Below are positions 18,708-28,504 of a stretch of DNA of 64,000 bases, piece by piece. The first letter of the stretch is position 1; every line of letters starts with the position of its first letter. The notes under the pieces were generated by a model. The model made no database searches, had not been told where the DNA came from, and saw only the letters and a program-made list of their open reading frames with translations. The translations under genes and the position numbers were made by a program. This DNA is from Marinobacter excellens HL-55 (GTDB taxonomy: Bacteria; Pseudomonadota; Gammaproteobacteria; Pseudomonadales; Oleiphilaceae). Location: positions 1 through 64,000 of the forward strand of contig LJZQ01000002.1 of assembly GCA_001314845.1 (NCBI GenBank), in the 5' to 3' direction.

Positions 18708-19712
18708 GTGAATAAACCGGTCACCGTCGCCATCGATGCCATGAGTGGCGATCGTGGCGCCGAGGTGGTTGTCCAGGCATCGCTGGAAGCAGTGCGTGAA
18801 AATGAGGCCTTGAGTCTTGTTCTGGTGGGAATCCGGAGCGAGCTCGAGGCCTTGTTGCATCAAGGCCACTCCAGAATCCGCATCGTTGAAGCGGCCGATG
18901 TGGTGCGCATGAACGAGCGTCCGTCTCATGCGTTGCGGCATAAAAGAAATTCTTCCATGGCCATCGCCCTTGGCCTGGTTCGTGACGGTGAGGCCCAGGG
19001 CTGTGTCAGTGCTGGCAACACCGGGGCTTTGATGGCGTTCGGGCGCTCGATTATCCGTATGTATCCGGGCATTGAGCGGCCAGCCATTGCCAAACTGATC
19101 CCTTCGCTTCGTGGCCGCTGCCACGTTCTTGATCTCGGCGCCAACGTCGATTCCAGCGCTGAAAACCTCTACCAATATGCCCTGATGGGGTCGTTGATGG
19201 CGTCGGCTATCTGTCATCAGCCGGAGCCGAGGGTGGCGCTGCTGAACGTGGGTGAAGAGGAAATCAAAGGTAACGAACAGGTTCGTCTTGCCTCTCATAT
19301 GCTCGCTCAATGCGACACCATCAACTACATTGGTTATGTCGAGGGTAGCGACCTTTTTCGGGACGTGGCAGATGTTGTAGTGTGTGATGGCTTTGTCGGC
19401 AATATCGCCTTGAAAACCGGTGAGGGTGTTGCCGGCCTGTTGATCGAGTTGCTCGAGCAGGCGTTCACGCGCTCCTGGTATGGCCGATTTGTGGGTCTGC
19501 TGGCCCGTCCGATTATCGGTCGTTTGCTGCAGTTGATGGATCCGTCCCGTCATAATGGCGCCAGCCTTCTGGGCTTGCAGGGTGTGGTCATAAAAAGTCA
19601 TGGCAACGCCAACGAGCGTGCGATGCTTGCGGCCATCCGCCAAGCGGTTCGCGAAGTGGAGCAGGAAGTGCCGAGCCGTATTAATGAGCGACTCGATGAT
19701 TTGATGCTCTGA
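18708..19712 (+). CDS. plsX: phosphate acyltransferase PlsX
   Basis: A 334-residue peripheral membrane enzyme that makes acyl-phosphate from acyl-ACP, the first step of phospholipid synthesis through PlsY. The N-terminus VTVAIDAMSGDRG is typical; I therefore choose the GTG at 18708 over another in-frame GTG at 18690. The SAGNTGALMA motif lies near residue 103, and the C-terminal segment around GVVIKSHGNAN is present. It follows rpmF by 43 bp and precedes fabD, as in E. coli and Pseudomonas. Confidence 0.93.
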   Translation: MNKPVTVAIDAMSGDRGAEVVVQASLEAVRENEALSLVLVGIRSELEALLHQGHSRIRIVEAADVVRMNERPSHALRHKRNSSMAIALGLVRDGEAQGCVSAGNTGALMAFGRSIIRMYPGIERPAIAKLIPSLRGRCHVLDLGANVDSSAENLYQYALMGSLMASAICHQPEPRVALLNVGEEEIKGNEQVRLASHMLAQCDTINYIGYVEGSDLFRDVADVVVCDGFVGNIALKTGEGVAGLLIELLEQAFTRSWYGRFVGLLARPIIGRLLQLMDPSRHNGASLLGLQGVVIKSHGNANERAMLAAIRQAVREVEQEVPSRINERLDDLML

Positions 19713-19839
19713 TCCCTCGGACTATCAGCGATTGAGACTAAAGTAGGCCCGCATTTGTCGCGATATTCACGGATAATTGGCCCGAGTTGTACTATTGGCT
19801 AATCTCCAGAAACCCTTCAATAACGATAAGATTCCGCCC

Positions 19840-20778
19840 ATGAAATCAGCGTTTGTTTTCCCCGGACAAGGCTCTCAATCGGTTGGCATGCTCAAGACAG
19901 CTGCCGACCTGTGGCCAATGATCAGCGAAACCTTCGATGAGGCGTCCAACGTTCTTGGTTATGACGTCTGGCATCTGTGTCAGCATGGTCCGGTCGAAGA
20001 ACTGAATCAGACCGCGGTGACTCAACCCGCTTTGTTGACCGCCAGTATTGCCTTATGGCGGCAATGGTGTGTGGCCGGCGGCCCCCGGCCGGACTATATG
20101 GCTGGTCACAGCCTTGGCGAATACAGTGCACTTGTCGCTGCTGAAAGTCTGGATTTTATCGAAGCGGTCAAGCTGGTTCAGCTTCGCGGTGAGTTGATGC
20201 AAGACGCGGTACCGGCAGGCCAGGGCCGAATGGCGGCGATTCTGGGCCTTGAGGATGATGACGTTGTGGCAGCGTGTAAAGAAGCTGCCAACGGTGAGGT
20301 GGTTGCCGCCGTCAATTTTAACGCACCCGGGCAGGTTGTTATTGCCGGGTCAGCTGCGGCGGTAGAGCGCGCCATTGAGGCGTGTAAGGCCAGGGGTGCT
20401 CGTAAGGCCATGCCACTGCCTGTCAGTGTGCCGTCCCATTGCGCTTTGATGAAAGGTGCCGCTGAGCAGCTTTCGGAAGCGCTGGAAGACATCCGTTTTA
20501 ACGATGCTGTCATCCCGGTGGTGCAGAATGTTAATGCGGCCGAGGCCAGGGATGCAGAGACTCTGAAAGCCAATCTCCTCAAGCAGCTATACTCTCCTGT
20601 CTTGTGGACGGATTCGATTCGGTCACTGACCGGTCAAGGTGTTAGTGTTGCAGTTGAATGTGGTTCTGGCAAAGTGTTGGCGGGATTGGTAAAGCGCATT
20701 GACCGCGACCTGCCGGTACACAGCATTGAAGATCCCGATTCTCTGGCCAATGCCATGGCGGCATTCGGGAAGTCTTGA
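19840..20778 (+). CDS. fabD: malonyl-CoA:ACP transacylase
   Basis: A 312-residue enzyme loading malonyl groups on acyl carrier protein. The start ATG at 19840 gives the classic KSAFVFPGQGSQ N-terminus. An upstream in-frame extension to 19777 has no family sequence. Active-site Ser91 lies in GHSLGEYSAL, and the partner His is near residue 199 in VPSHCALM. Followed by fabG after 15 bp. Confidence 0.96.
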   Translation: MKSAFVFPGQGSQSVGMLKTAADLWPMISETFDEASNVLGYDVWHLCQHGPVEELNQTAVTQPALLTASIALWRQWCVAGGPRPDYMAGHSLGEYSALVAAESLDFIEAVKLVQLRGELMQDAVPAGQGRMAAILGLEDDDVVAACKEAANGEVVAAVNFNAPGQVVIAGSAAAVERAIEACKARGARKAMPLPVSVPSHCALMKGAAEQLSEALEDIRFNDAVIPVVQNVNAAEARDAETLKANLLKQLYSPVLWTDSIRSLTGQGVSVAVECGSGKVLAGLVKRIDRDLPVHSIEDPDSLANAMAAFGKS

Positions 20779-20793
20779 TAGAGGGAGTGGTTT

Positions 20794-21537
20794 ATGTCTT
20801 TGGAAGGCAAAGTGGCGCTGGTTACCGGCGCAACCCGCGGTATTGGTCAGGCCATTGCCCATGAGTTGGCAAAGCACGGCGCTGAAGTTGTCGGCACGGC
20901 AACCAGTGCCGAAGGCGCTGAGTCGATCACCAGTGGCTTGCAGGCGGCCGGTTACAAAGGGTACGGCATTGTGATGAACGTTGCCGAGCCTGACAGCATT
21001 GAAGCAGGGCTCAAGCAGATTGCTGAGCAATCGGGCGCTCCGCTGATTCTGGTCAACAACGCGGGCATTACCCGTGATAACCTGCTTATGCGTTTGAAAG
21101 ACGACGACTGGTCTGCAGTGCTGGAAACCAACCTGTCGAGTGTTTTTCGCACCAGCAAAGCTGTACTTCGTGGTATGGCCAAGGCGCGTTGGGGCAGGAT
21201 CATTAATATCAGTTCGGTGGTTGCCGGCATGGGGAATCCCGGCCAGGGCAATTACTGTGCTGCGAAAGCTGGTGTTGAAGGGTTTACTCGAAGCCTGGCA
21301 AAGGAAATGTCCAATCGCGGCATTACCGCCAATTGCGTCGCACCCGGATTTATTGACACAGATATGACTAAAAAACTGGACGATAAGCAACGTGAGGCTA
21401 TGCTGGAAATCATACCGGCAGGCCGTTTGGGAGAGCCTGGAGAAGTCGCCTCGGTGGTGGCCTTCCTGACTTCTGACGGCGCTGCTTATGTAACCGGCGA
21501 AACCATTCATGTGAATGGCGGCATGTACATGGGTTGA
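20794..21537 (+). CDS. fabG: 3-oxoacyl-ACP reductase
   Basis: A 247-residue NADPH-dependent short-chain dehydrogenase that reduces beta-ketoacyl-ACP in fatty-acid elongation. The Rossmann motif TGATRGIGQA is at residues 11-20, NNAG at about 88-91, and the catalytic Ser141, Tyr154 and Lys158 lie in the SS...YCAAK pattern. Length and position between fabD and acpP are canonical. The AGG of the ribosome site lies in GATAGAGGGAG before the ATG. Confidence 0.97.
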   Translation: MSLEGKVALVTGATRGIGQAIAHELAKHGAEVVGTATSAEGAESITSGLQAAGYKGYGIVMNVAEPDSIEAGLKQIAEQSGAPLILVNNAGITRDNLLMRLKDDDWSAVLETNLSSVFRTSKAVLRGMAKARWGRIINISSVVAGMGNPGQGNYCAAKAGVEGFTRSLAKEMSNRGITANCVAPGFIDTDMTKKLDDKQREAMLEIIPAGRLGEPGEVASVVAFLTSDGAAYVTGETIHVNGGMYMG

Positions 21538-21596
21538 GCCCGTTTCCGGGCTGTGGTGCAACCCCTTGTCGTACAACATGTTTACAGAATCCCTGC

Positions 21597-21625
21597 TTGT
21601 TTGCAGGTAGGGTTTAAACTAAACT
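21597..21625 (+). promoter_or_regulatory. putative sigma-70 promoter of acpP
   Basis: TTGTTT at 21597-21602 and TAAACT at 21620-21625 are separated by exactly 17 bases, 45 bp before the acpP start. Separate, strong transcription of acpP inside the fab cluster is usual in gammaproteobacteria. Confidence 0.4.
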
Positions 21626-21669
21626 GGCAATTATTGGATTGCTTGGTTGACACATAAAGTGAGGACATT

Positions 21670-21903
21670 ATGAGTACAGTTGAAGAGCGCGTTAAGAAGA
21701 TCGTTTGTGAACAGTTGGGCGTTAAAGAGTCCGAAGTTCAGAACTCATCTTCTTTTGTAGAGGATCTTGGCGCTGACTCACTGGACACTGTTGAGCTGGT
21801 TATGGCCCTTGAAGAGGAATTCGAGACCGAAATTCCTGACGAAGAGGCCGAGAAGCTGGGCACAGTTCAGAACGCGATCGACTACATCGTCGCGCACACC
21901 TGA
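21670..21903 (+). CDS. acpP: acyl carrier protein
   Basis: A 77-residue, strongly acidic four-helix protein. Ser37 in [18 protein letters not shown] is the site for the 4'-phosphopantetheine arm. It carries growing acyl chains between FabD, FabG, FabF and PlsX, all encoded around it. AGTGAGGAC precedes the ATG. A terminator follows directly, so most acpP transcripts probably end here, giving the high dose this protein needs. Confidence 0.98.
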   Translation: MSTVEERVKKIVCEQLGVKESEVQNSSSFVEDLGADSLDTVELVMALEEEFETEIPDEEAEKLGTVQNAIDYIVAHT

Positions 21904-21929
21904 TACTCTGCTAGTCAGATAGCCAGGCC

Positions 21930-21968
21930 AAAAGCCGTCCTTTGAATCTCAGAAAGGGCGGCTTTTTT
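21930..21968 (+). terminator. intrinsic terminator after acpP
   Basis: AAAGCCGTCCTTT pairs with AAAGGGCGGCTTT (one G-T wobble), followed by a T-rich run. It likely acts as a partial stop between acpP and fabF. Confidence 0.85.
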
Positions 21969-22029
21969 ATTGCCTGAATGAATGCCATATTGGGTAGAAG
22001 TTACACAGAATAATCAGGTGAACAGCGTT

Positions 22030-23277
22030 ATGAGCAAGCGGCGAGTTGTGATCACGGGTATGGGGATGCTTTCTCCGGTGGGGAACGATGTGGAGTCCTC
22101 ATGGAGCGCTATTCGTGCCGGGCGCAGCGGAATCGGATTGATCGATCGCTTTGATACGACCGACTACAACACCCGTATCGGTGGGGCGATCCGTAACCTG
22201 GATATCGAGCCTTATCTGTCGACCAAGGAGGCGCGCAAGCTGGACCCCTTTATTCACTATGGTCTGATTGCGGCACAGCAGGCGGTTGATGACAGTGGCC
22301 TGGAGCAGTATGGTCAGCTCGACAAGGAGCGAGTGGGCATAGCCATTGGTTCGGGCATAGGCGGTCTGGAATACATCGAGAAGAATGTGCTCTTGATGGA
22401 GAAGTCTGGCCCCAGGAAGGTATCACCGTTTTTTGTGCCCGCTTCTGTTATCAACATGATTTCCGGTAACGCTGCCATTCGATTTGGCTATAAAGGGCCA
22501 AATATTGCCATTGTGACGGCTTGTACAACCGGTACCCATAATATTGGCTATGCGGCCAGGACCATCGCCTATGGCGATGCCGATGTCATGTTGGCCGGTG
22601 GTTCCGAGATGGCGACGACCCGTTCTGCTGTTGCGGCATTCTCATCCGCCCGCGCACTGTCGACCCGAAACGACGAGCCCGAACAGGCGAGTCGCCCCTG
22701 GGACAAGGATCGCGATGGCTTTGTGCTTAGTGATGGCGCCGGCGTTCTGGTCCTGGAAGAGCTTGAACACGCCAAAGCCCGCGGCGCCACCATACATGGG
22801 GAGATTGTCGGTTTTGGTATGAGTGACGACGCCCATCACATTACCTCGCCCCCTGCCGGCGGTGACGGAGCGGCCCGTTCTATGCGCAATGCTATTCGTG
22901 ATGCAGGCCTGAAACCGGAGCAAATTGACTACATCAATGCCCATGGCACGTCCACACAGGTGGGCGATATAGCGGAAGTGGCCGCGGTAAAATCGGTGTT
23001 TGGTGCTCATGCTGAAAAGCTTGCGATGAGTAGCACCAAGTCCATGACCGGTCACCTGCTCGGTGCCGCCGGTGCAGTCGAAGCTATTTTCTCGGCCCTG
23101 GCCGCGCGGGACGGCGTGTTGCCGCCCACCATCAATCTCGACAATCCGGATGAAGGTTGTGATCTGGATTTTGTGCCGCACAAGAGTCGGCCATCTGATG
23201 TGCGTGTGGCGCTGTCAAATTCGTTCGGATTCGGTGGCACCAACGGTACTCTGATCGTCGCCCGCTACCAAGGCTGA
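22030..23277 (+). CDS. fabF: 3-oxoacyl-ACP synthase II
   Basis: A 415-residue condensing enzyme. The ATG at 22030 gives the expected [17 protein letters not shown] start; an in-frame extension to 21982 is discounted. The active-site Cys165 lies in VTACTTGTH, and the two His are in [11 protein letters not shown] and [12 protein letters not shown]. FabF elongates acyl-ACP and is needed for cis-vaccenate at low temperature. It follows acpP after a terminator and is followed by pabC after 7 bp. Confidence 0.97.
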   Translation: MSKRRVVITGMGMLSPVGNDVESSWSAIRAGRSGIGLIDRFDTTDYNTRIGGAIRNLDIEPYLSTKEARKLDPFIHYGLIAAQQAVDDSGLEQYGQLDKERVGIAIGSGIGGLEYIEKNVLLMEKSGPRKVSPFFVPASVINMISGNAAIRFGYKGPNIAIVTACTTGTHNIGYAARTIAYGDADVMLAGGSEMATTRSAVAAFSSARALSTRNDEPEQASRPWDKDRDGFVLSDGAGVLVLEELEHAKARGATIHGEIVGFGMSDDAHHITSPPAGGDGAARSMRNAIRDAGLKPEQIDYINAHGTSTQVGDIAEVAAVKSVFGAHAEKLAMSSTKSMTGHLLGAAGAVEAIFSALAARDGVLPPTINLDNPDEGCDLDFVPHKSRPSDVRVALSNSFGFGGTNGTLIVARYQG

Positions 23278-23284
23278 GACTACA

Positions 23285-24103
23285 ATGTTCCAATTGGTTT
23301 GGTCGGACGACGATGGCGTACCGGCTGGTGATCGTGGTCTGGCTTACGGTGACGGCCTGTTTGAAACCCTTTTGGTGACCGGCGATCGGCCGTACTTATT
23401 GGGATATCATCTGGACCGAATCAGCCGGGATGCGGGTCGCCTGGCAATCCCGGTTGCACGCTCGGAACTGGAGCAGGTCTGCGTTCAGGCCGTGGCCCGA
23501 TATACGGGTATTTATGGCTCGGCCAATTGGGTTCTCAAACTGATGCTTACACGGGGTTCGGGTGGGCGAGGCTATCGCCCGGATCCTGTTGCTCAGCCCA
23601 ACCTGATCATTTCCCACTCTGCCGCCCCCGCGATGACAGATCCGGGTGGTGTTTTGGTGGATTTTTCCAGGATTCCGCTGACCGTTAACCCCTTATTTGC
23701 CGGTATCAAATCCCTGAACCGCCTGGAGCAGGTGATGGCGGCACGGGAGTTACGCGGCGAAATATTTGAGGTGTTGATGAGTAATCGAGACGGTCACGTG
23801 CTGGAGGGCACACGAACCAATGTGTTTGTTCGCTCCGGCGACGCCTGGATCACGCCGCCGTCGTCAACGCTTGCAGTCGCCGGCGTGATGCGCCGATATG
23901 TGCTGGATTGTTTGCACAGCGCCGGCCATCAGGTCAGGGAGGCTGCGTTGCAGCTGGAGGATCTGGTGGGCGATCGGTGCCAGGGTGTATGGCTGACCAA
24001 CAGTGTGCTGGGTGTGGTACCGGTTCGCAACCTGGCGGGTCATGATTTGCCTGTCGACCAGCGACTTGCGACAATCGTCGGCTCACCGGCAATACTGGAT
24101 TGA
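23285..24103 (+). CDS. pabC: aminodeoxychorismate lyase
   Basis: A 272-residue PLP enzyme of the fold-type IV (branched-chain aminotransferase-like) family. It releases pyruvate from aminodeoxychorismate to give p-aminobenzoate for folate. Seen are GDRGLAYGDGLFETLLV at the N-terminus, the PLP Lys in IKSLNRLEQV (about residue 141), and EGTRTNVFV. Its position between fabF and mltG is the conserved gammaproteobacterial order. The stop overlaps the upstream-most possible start of mltG. Confidence 0.92.
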   Translation: MFQLVWSDDDGVPAGDRGLAYGDGLFETLLVTGDRPYLLGYHLDRISRDAGRLAIPVARSELEQVCVQAVARYTGIYGSANWVLKLMLTRGSGGRGYRPDPVAQPNLIISHSAAPAMTDPGGVLVDFSRIPLTVNPLFAGIKSLNRLEQVMAARELRGEIFEVLMSNRDGHVLEGTRTNVFVRSGDAWITPPSSTLAVAGVMRRYVLDCLHSAGHQVREAALQLEDLVGDRCQGVWLTNSVLGVVPVRNLAGHDLPVDQRLATIVGSPAILD

Positions 24104-24108
24104 ATCTC

Positions 24109-25173
24109 GTGCTAAAGAAGTTACTGGTTGTTTTGATTGCTGCGGGCGTGCTCCTGACGGCTGGCACCGGCCTCTGGGCCTGGCAGGGTTTGCAGACGCT
24201 GCAGCAGCCGGTTGCCCTGGAAGAACCGGTGCTCTTCTCGGTTGCCCCGGGGACCGGATTCAGTCACTTGGCCCATCGCTTTGAAAGTGAAAATTATGTA
24301 CCGGACGCTCTTTGGCTCAGGCTTTATGGGCGACTGAACCCGGAACAGACCCGAATCAAGGCGGGTGATTACGAGTTTGTGCCAGGGATGACACCACTTG
24401 CCATGATTGAGACCATGGTCGAGGGTAAAGTGAAGCTGTGGTCCGTGCAGTTTATCGAGGGCTGGACCTTCCGGGATCTGCGTGCTGCCCTGGCGCGCAA
24501 CGAGCGTCTGAAAAAACTGACGACAGAATGGACCGATGAGCAGGTGATGGAGGCCATGGGTGCAGAGGGTCAGCACCCCGAAGGCTGGTTCTTTCCTGAC
24601 ACTTATCTGTTCAGCGGTGGCGAGTCGGATCTGGATATTCTCAAGCGTGCTTATAATCGCATGACGGCAGTACTTGAGGAGGAGTGGCAGAACCGGTCCG
24701 AGGGTTTGCCCTATGACTCGCCCTACGAAGCCTTGATCATGGCTTCGATTGTGGAGCGTGAAACCGGAGTGCCCTGGGAGCGCCAGGAGGTCGCCGGAGT
24801 GTTCGTGCGCCGGTTGCACAAAGGCATGCGCCTGCAGACCGATCCTACCGTTATCTACGGTATGGGCGATCAGTATCAGGGGCGTATCCGACGCAGCGAT
24901 CTGAGGGCCTACACGCCTTATAACACATACCGTATTAATGGTTTGCCACCGACACCGATTGCTTTGTCTGGTCGGGAGTCGATTCACGCCGCGCTCAATC
25001 CGGAAGATGGCGACACCTATTATTTCGTGGCCAGGGGTGATGGCAGTCATAAGTTCTCCAGAACTCTGGCCGAGCACCAGCAGGCGGTCCGTGAGTATCA
25101 GTTGAATCGCCGGCAGGACTATCGGTCATCTCCTGCACCAGGCACGCTGAATGAAAACAGCCGGGAAGAATGA
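24109..25173 (+). CDS. mltG: endolytic murein transglycosylase
   Basis: A 354-residue YceG-like enzyme starting at GTG 24109. A TTG at 24100 overlapping the pabC stop would add three residues. One N-terminal transmembrane helix is clear (residues 4-24, LVVLIAAGVLLTAGTGLWAW). A LysM-like subdomain follows, then the YceG domain with the catalytic Glu in MASIVERETGVPWER and the QTDPTVIYG motif. It cuts nascent glycan strands and so sets their length. Overlaps tmk by 4 bp. Confidence 0.93.
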   Translation: MLKKLLVVLIAAGVLLTAGTGLWAWQGLQTLQQPVALEEPVLFSVAPGTGFSHLAHRFESENYVPDALWLRLYGRLNPEQTRIKAGDYEFVPGMTPLAMIETMVEGKVKLWSVQFIEGWTFRDLRAALARNERLKKLTTEWTDEQVMEAMGAEGQHPEGWFFPDTYLFSGGESDLDILKRAYNRMTAVLEEEWQNRSEGLPYDSPYEALIMASIVERETGVPWERQEVAGVFVRRLHKGMRLQTDPTVIYGMGDQYQGRIRRSDLRAYTPYNTYRINGLPPTPIALSGRESIHAALNPEDGDTYYFVARGDGSHKFSRTLAEHQQAVREYQLNRRQDYRSSPAPGTLNENSREE

Positions 25174-25814
25174 TGCAAGCCAGAGGTCGATTTATTACGT
25201 TTGAGGGCACTGAGGGCGTTGGCAAATCCACGCAGCTTGAGAACGCTGCCAACACCCTCAAACAGCTGGGTATCGAGTTTGTTGTGACTCGGGAGCCTGG
25301 CGGTACGCCCATGGCGGAAAGCATTCGGGAATTGCTGCTGGCACCCCGTGAAGAGCCGGTTCATGAAACCACCGAACTGCTGCTGATGTTCGCTGCCCGA
25401 GCCCAGCATCTGCATAACCGTATTCTGCCGGCTCTTGACCAGGGCAAGTGGGTCTTGTGTGACCGCTTTACCGACGCAACGTTTGCTTATCAGGGCGGGG
25501 GGCGCGGGGTGCCCAGAGAGCGGATCGCGTTGTTGGAAGCGCTGGTGCAGGGTGATATCCGGCCTGACCACGTTATCTTGCTGGATGCGCCGGTTGAGAC
25601 CGGCATGTCCAGGGCACGTAAGCGGGGCGAACTGGATCGCTTTGAGCGCGAGGCCCAGGCGTTTTTTCAGCGCATCAGGGATACCTATCTGGAGCGGGCG
25701 ACTGCGCAGCCATCAACCTATCACATCGTCAACGCCGCGCTTCCCCTTGAGCAGGTGTCGGCCAGTGTGTCTGCTTTACTGGCGGCACTGGCAAAAATGC
25801 CGGCGCAGGTCTGA
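25170..25814 (+). CDS. tmk: thymidylate kinase
   Basis: A 214-residue dTMP kinase giving dTDP for DNA synthesis. The P-loop is FEGTEGVGKSTQ (about residues 10-21), followed by REPGGTPMAE and the DRFTDATFAYQGGGRG lid-side region. The start at 25170 (ATGATG) overlaps the mltG stop, so the two are translationally coupled. In Pseudomonas and E. coli tmk is followed by holB. Here a regulator gene follows, so the operon ends at tmk. Confidence 0.95.
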   Translation: MMQARGRFITFEGTEGVGKSTQLENAANTLKQLGIEFVVTREPGGTPMAESIRELLLAPREEPVHETTELLLMFAARAQHLHNRILPALDQGKWVLCDRFTDATFAYQGGGRGVPRERIALLEALVQGDIRPDHVILLDAPVETGMSRARKRGELDRFEREAQAFFQRIRDTYLERATAQPSTYHIVNAALPLEQVSASVSALLAALAKMPAQV

Positions 25815-25901
25815 TACCGTCGTTTTTAGTTGCTTTCGTGCACTTTTTGTAATGATCTGCTTTAATTGATGTACATTCTCAGTTAACGGCCGGCAGCATT
25901 G

Positions 25902-26681
25902 ATGCTCAACGCAAAACTCCTGAAACTTCCTATCGCTGCTCATCAGCATCGGCATGAACACCACCAGATTGTTATCGGGGTGAGGGGAGAAGCCGAGCTC
26001 AGTGTTGATGGAACCGGCGCTAGCCTCGATACCTGGCGCGCCTGTGTGGTGCCGACCGAGGCCAGCCACGATTACTGTGGCGATGACCAGAACCACGTGC
26101 TGGTCATCAATCTTGATCCACTCGCCCCTGCCATAAACACCCCCGCCCATGCGGATTACGAACGGATGATGCGGGTTTTCGAGCGACCTCGCACCTTGCA
26201 GATGGACAGCAAGCTGCAAGGACTGGTTCAGTTTGTCGCCAGTGAATTTGACCGGGCTCCGGACAACATCACACTTCAACAGCATCTGGGCGCCAGCGTG
26301 CTGTATTGCATGGCTGATCGTATTGTTGACCGCCAGGTTCACGCGACCCATCGAAGCGTTATCAGCCCTGAGGCCATACGCCGCTACATTATGAGCAATC
26401 TGCACAGGAAGGTTACCGTCGAGGACATGGCGAGCGAAGCCTGCCTGAGTGTCAGCCGGTTTCATGAAGTATTCCGCGATGTGGTCGGTACCACGCCCCA
26501 CCAGTTTCTTTTGCAAACCCGTCTTGAACAGGCGGTTCACCTTTTAGCCTCATCGCCTCTGTCGGTGTCTGAAATCAGCTACCGAACCGGGTTTTCTTCA
26601 CAAAGTGCTCTGACCAATGCGTTGCGCAAGCACAGGGGTACCACGCCGTCAAAATTGCAGAGTAACGAGAGAGTTGCCTGA
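25902..26681 (+). CDS. AraC-family regulator, probable proline-utilisation regulator
   Basis: A 259-residue regulator starting at ATG 25902. The N-terminal half is a small cupin-like sensor domain (HQHRHEHHQIVIGVRGEAEL). The C-terminal ~100 residues are an AraC/XylS double helix-turn-helix (VTVEDMASEACLSVSRFHEVFRDVVGTTPHQFLLQTRLEQA, shown here in parts: first helix pair near 168-190, second near 216-240). It lies directly upstream of putP on the same strand, and the gap holds direct repeats spaced 21 bp. PruR, an AraC regulator, controls proline genes in Pseudomonas. Orthology to PruR is inferred from type and position only. Confidence 0.8.
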   Translation: MLNAKLLKLPIAAHQHRHEHHQIVIGVRGEAELSVDGTGASLDTWRACVVPTEASHDYCGDDQNHVLVINLDPLAPAINTPAHADYERMMRVFERPRTLQMDSKLQGLVQFVASEFDRAPDNITLQQHLGASVLYCMADRIVDRQVHATHRSVISPEAIRRYIMSNLHRKVTVEDMASEACLSVSRFHEVFRDVVGTTPHQFLLQTRLEQAVHLLASSPLSVSEISYRTGFSSQSALTNALRKHRGTTPSKLQSNERVA

Positions 26682-26705
26682 AATAGTTCGTAAATTCGGG
26701 AGTCC

Positions 26706-26750
26706 CGTAGGATTCTGTAAAAGAATCGTAGGATTTTGTAAGCCGTAGGT
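26706..26750 (+). promoter_or_regulatory. 21-bp-phased direct repeats upstream of putP (candidate AraC-type operator)
   Basis: The 15-mers at 26706-26720 and 26727-26741 differ by one base (CGTAGGATT, C or T, TGTAA) and repeat with a 21-bp period, two helical turns. A shorter CGTAGG copy follows at 26744. AraC-family regulators typically bind such phased direct repeats. The rest of the 299-bp gap (26682-26980) is otherwise featureless, with an AT-rich stretch at about 26755-26785 that may hold the putP promoter. Confidence 0.6.
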
Positions 26751-26980
26751 CCGTAGTAATACTAATTTAATGTATCTGTAGATTCGTCTTCTTTCGCGGC
26801 ATATGTGGCCAAGAGTGAGTCGAGATTAACGGTGTTTTTCAGGAGTTTTGCGGGGGCCTGCCCCGCTCCAGTTCGGATGGATATTGGGTACACAAGAACA
26901 ACGGCACAGCAAGCAGGCATTTTGCCGGGCCTGTGCCTTAAGAGCGGATGTTATCCGACTCATTAAACCGGAGGAGCCTT

Positions 26981-28471
26981 ATGGCTATTGGTGTTTGGAT
27001 CAGTCTATTTGCATACTTTGCGGTCATGATCGGCATTGGCATATACGCCATGCGCAGATCTACATCGTCATCGGAAGATTACATGCTGGGCGGGCGAGCT
27101 CTGAGTCCAAAAGTGGCGGCCCTGTCGGCTGGTGCTTCGGATATGAGTGGCTGGTTGCTGCTGGGCTTGCCCGGGGCACTGTTCGTATCCGGCCTGGCTT
27201 CCGCCTGGATTGGTATCGGCCTGTTCGTAGGTGCGTTCATTAACTGGACTTTGGTTGCGCCGCGACTTCGTGAGCAGACTGTTCATTATGGCAACGCCAT
27301 TACCATCCCGTCTTTCCTTGCGAACCGATTCCCGACTCAAGCGCTCTCGCTGCGTACAGTATCGGCCATCGTTATCGTTATATTCTTTGCAGTCTATACT
27401 GCGTCTGGCCTGGTTGCCGGCGGCAAGCTGTTTGAAAGTGCGTTTTCCGGCATCTTCAACTTCGGCGGCTTGAGCGACTACGGCGTGGGCATTGTCATTA
27501 CTCTGGGTGTGGTTTTAGCATACACCGTGGTTGGCGGCTTCCTCGCGGTGAGCATGACGGACTTTGTTCAGGGGTGCATCATGATGTTTGCGCTGATCAT
27601 CATGCCGGCGGTTGTGCTGTTTGGCGAAGGCGGTGGTGGTTTTGCTCAGGCATCAGAGACCCTGAACAGTGTTGATCCGACGCTGCTCTCATGGACTGAA
27701 GGGCTGACCTTTATCGGCTGGTTGTCTGCGGTTACCTGGGGTCTGGGGTATTTTGGCCAGCCCCACATCATCGTGCGCTTCATGGCAATTCGTACGCTGA
27801 AAGACGTTCCCATTGCCCGTAACATCGGCATGGGCTGGATGGCGGTTTCCCTGATTGGTGCCATCTCCCTGGGTGTTTTTGGTCGTGCTTACGCGATCCG
27901 CAATGGCATGGATGTCGCTGACCCTGAAACCATCTTTATCATTCTGGCAGACCTGCTGTTCCATCCGCTGATCACAGGCTTCCTGTATGCGGCGTTGCTG
28001 GCTGCGGTCATGAGTACCATTTCCAGTCAATTGCTGGTGTCGTCGTCTTCTCTGACCGAGGACTTCTACCGCCTGTTCCTACGTAAGGAAGCGACCGATA
28101 AGGAATGCGTCAACGTGGGCCGGGTTTGTGTTGTCCTGGTTGGTCTTGTTGCCGCTGTCATTGCGTCCGATGAGAATTCTCAGGTTCTGGCTCTGGTCAG
28201 TAACGCCTGGGCAGGTTTCGGCGCTGCCTTTGGTCCGCTGATTATCCTGTCGCTGATGTGGTCACGCACCAATGGTGCGGGCGCGATCGCAGGCATGATC
28301 GCCGGTGCCGGTACCGTTATGGTCTGGATCTCTCTGGGCTGGAACGGCAGCTTCATGGGCGGCCCTGGCGTCTATGAGATCATTCCGGGCTTCATTATCG
28401 CCATGATTGCTATTGTTGTGGTCAGCCTGGCGACCAAGGATTCCGGTGAGTACCAGCACATCACTCGGTAA
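26981..28471 (+). CDS. putP: sodium/proline symporter
   Basis: A 496-residue sodium:solute symporter (SSS family) with about 13 hydrophobic helices. Typical PutP sequence is seen: SSEDYMLGGRALSPKVAALSAG region near residues 30-50, then DMSGWLLLGLPGALF with the sodium-site Asp/Ser. The GFGAAFGPLIILSLMW helix lies near residue 415. The start ATG at 26981 has GGAGG nine bases upstream. It imports proline for osmoprotection or as a carbon/nitrogen source. No putA lies in the window. Followed by a strong terminator. Confidence 0.92.
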   Translation: MAIGVWISLFAYFAVMIGIGIYAMRRSTSSSEDYMLGGRALSPKVAALSAGASDMSGWLLLGLPGALFVSGLASAWIGIGLFVGAFINWTLVAPRLREQTVHYGNAITIPSFLANRFPTQALSLRTVSAIVIVIFFAVYTASGLVAGGKLFESAFSGIFNFGGLSDYGVGIVITLGVVLAYTVVGGFLAVSMTDFVQGCIMMFALIIMPAVVLFGEGGGGFAQASETLNSVDPTLLSWTEGLTFIGWLSAVTWGLGYFGQPHIIVRFMAIRTLKDVPIARNIGMGWMAVSLIGAISLGVFGRAYAIRNGMDVADPETIFIILADLLFHPLITGFLYAALLAAVMSTISSQLLVSSSSLTEDFYRLFLRKEATDKECVNVGRVCVVLVGLVAAVIASDENSQVLALVSNAWAGFGAAFGPLIILSLMWSRTNGAGAIAGMIAGAGTVMVWISLGWNGSFMGGPGVYEIIPGFIIAMIAIVVVSLATKDSGEYQHITR

Positions 28472-28504
28472 CCAAGAGCGGTAATAGTGCTCTGAACAAA
28501 ATCA

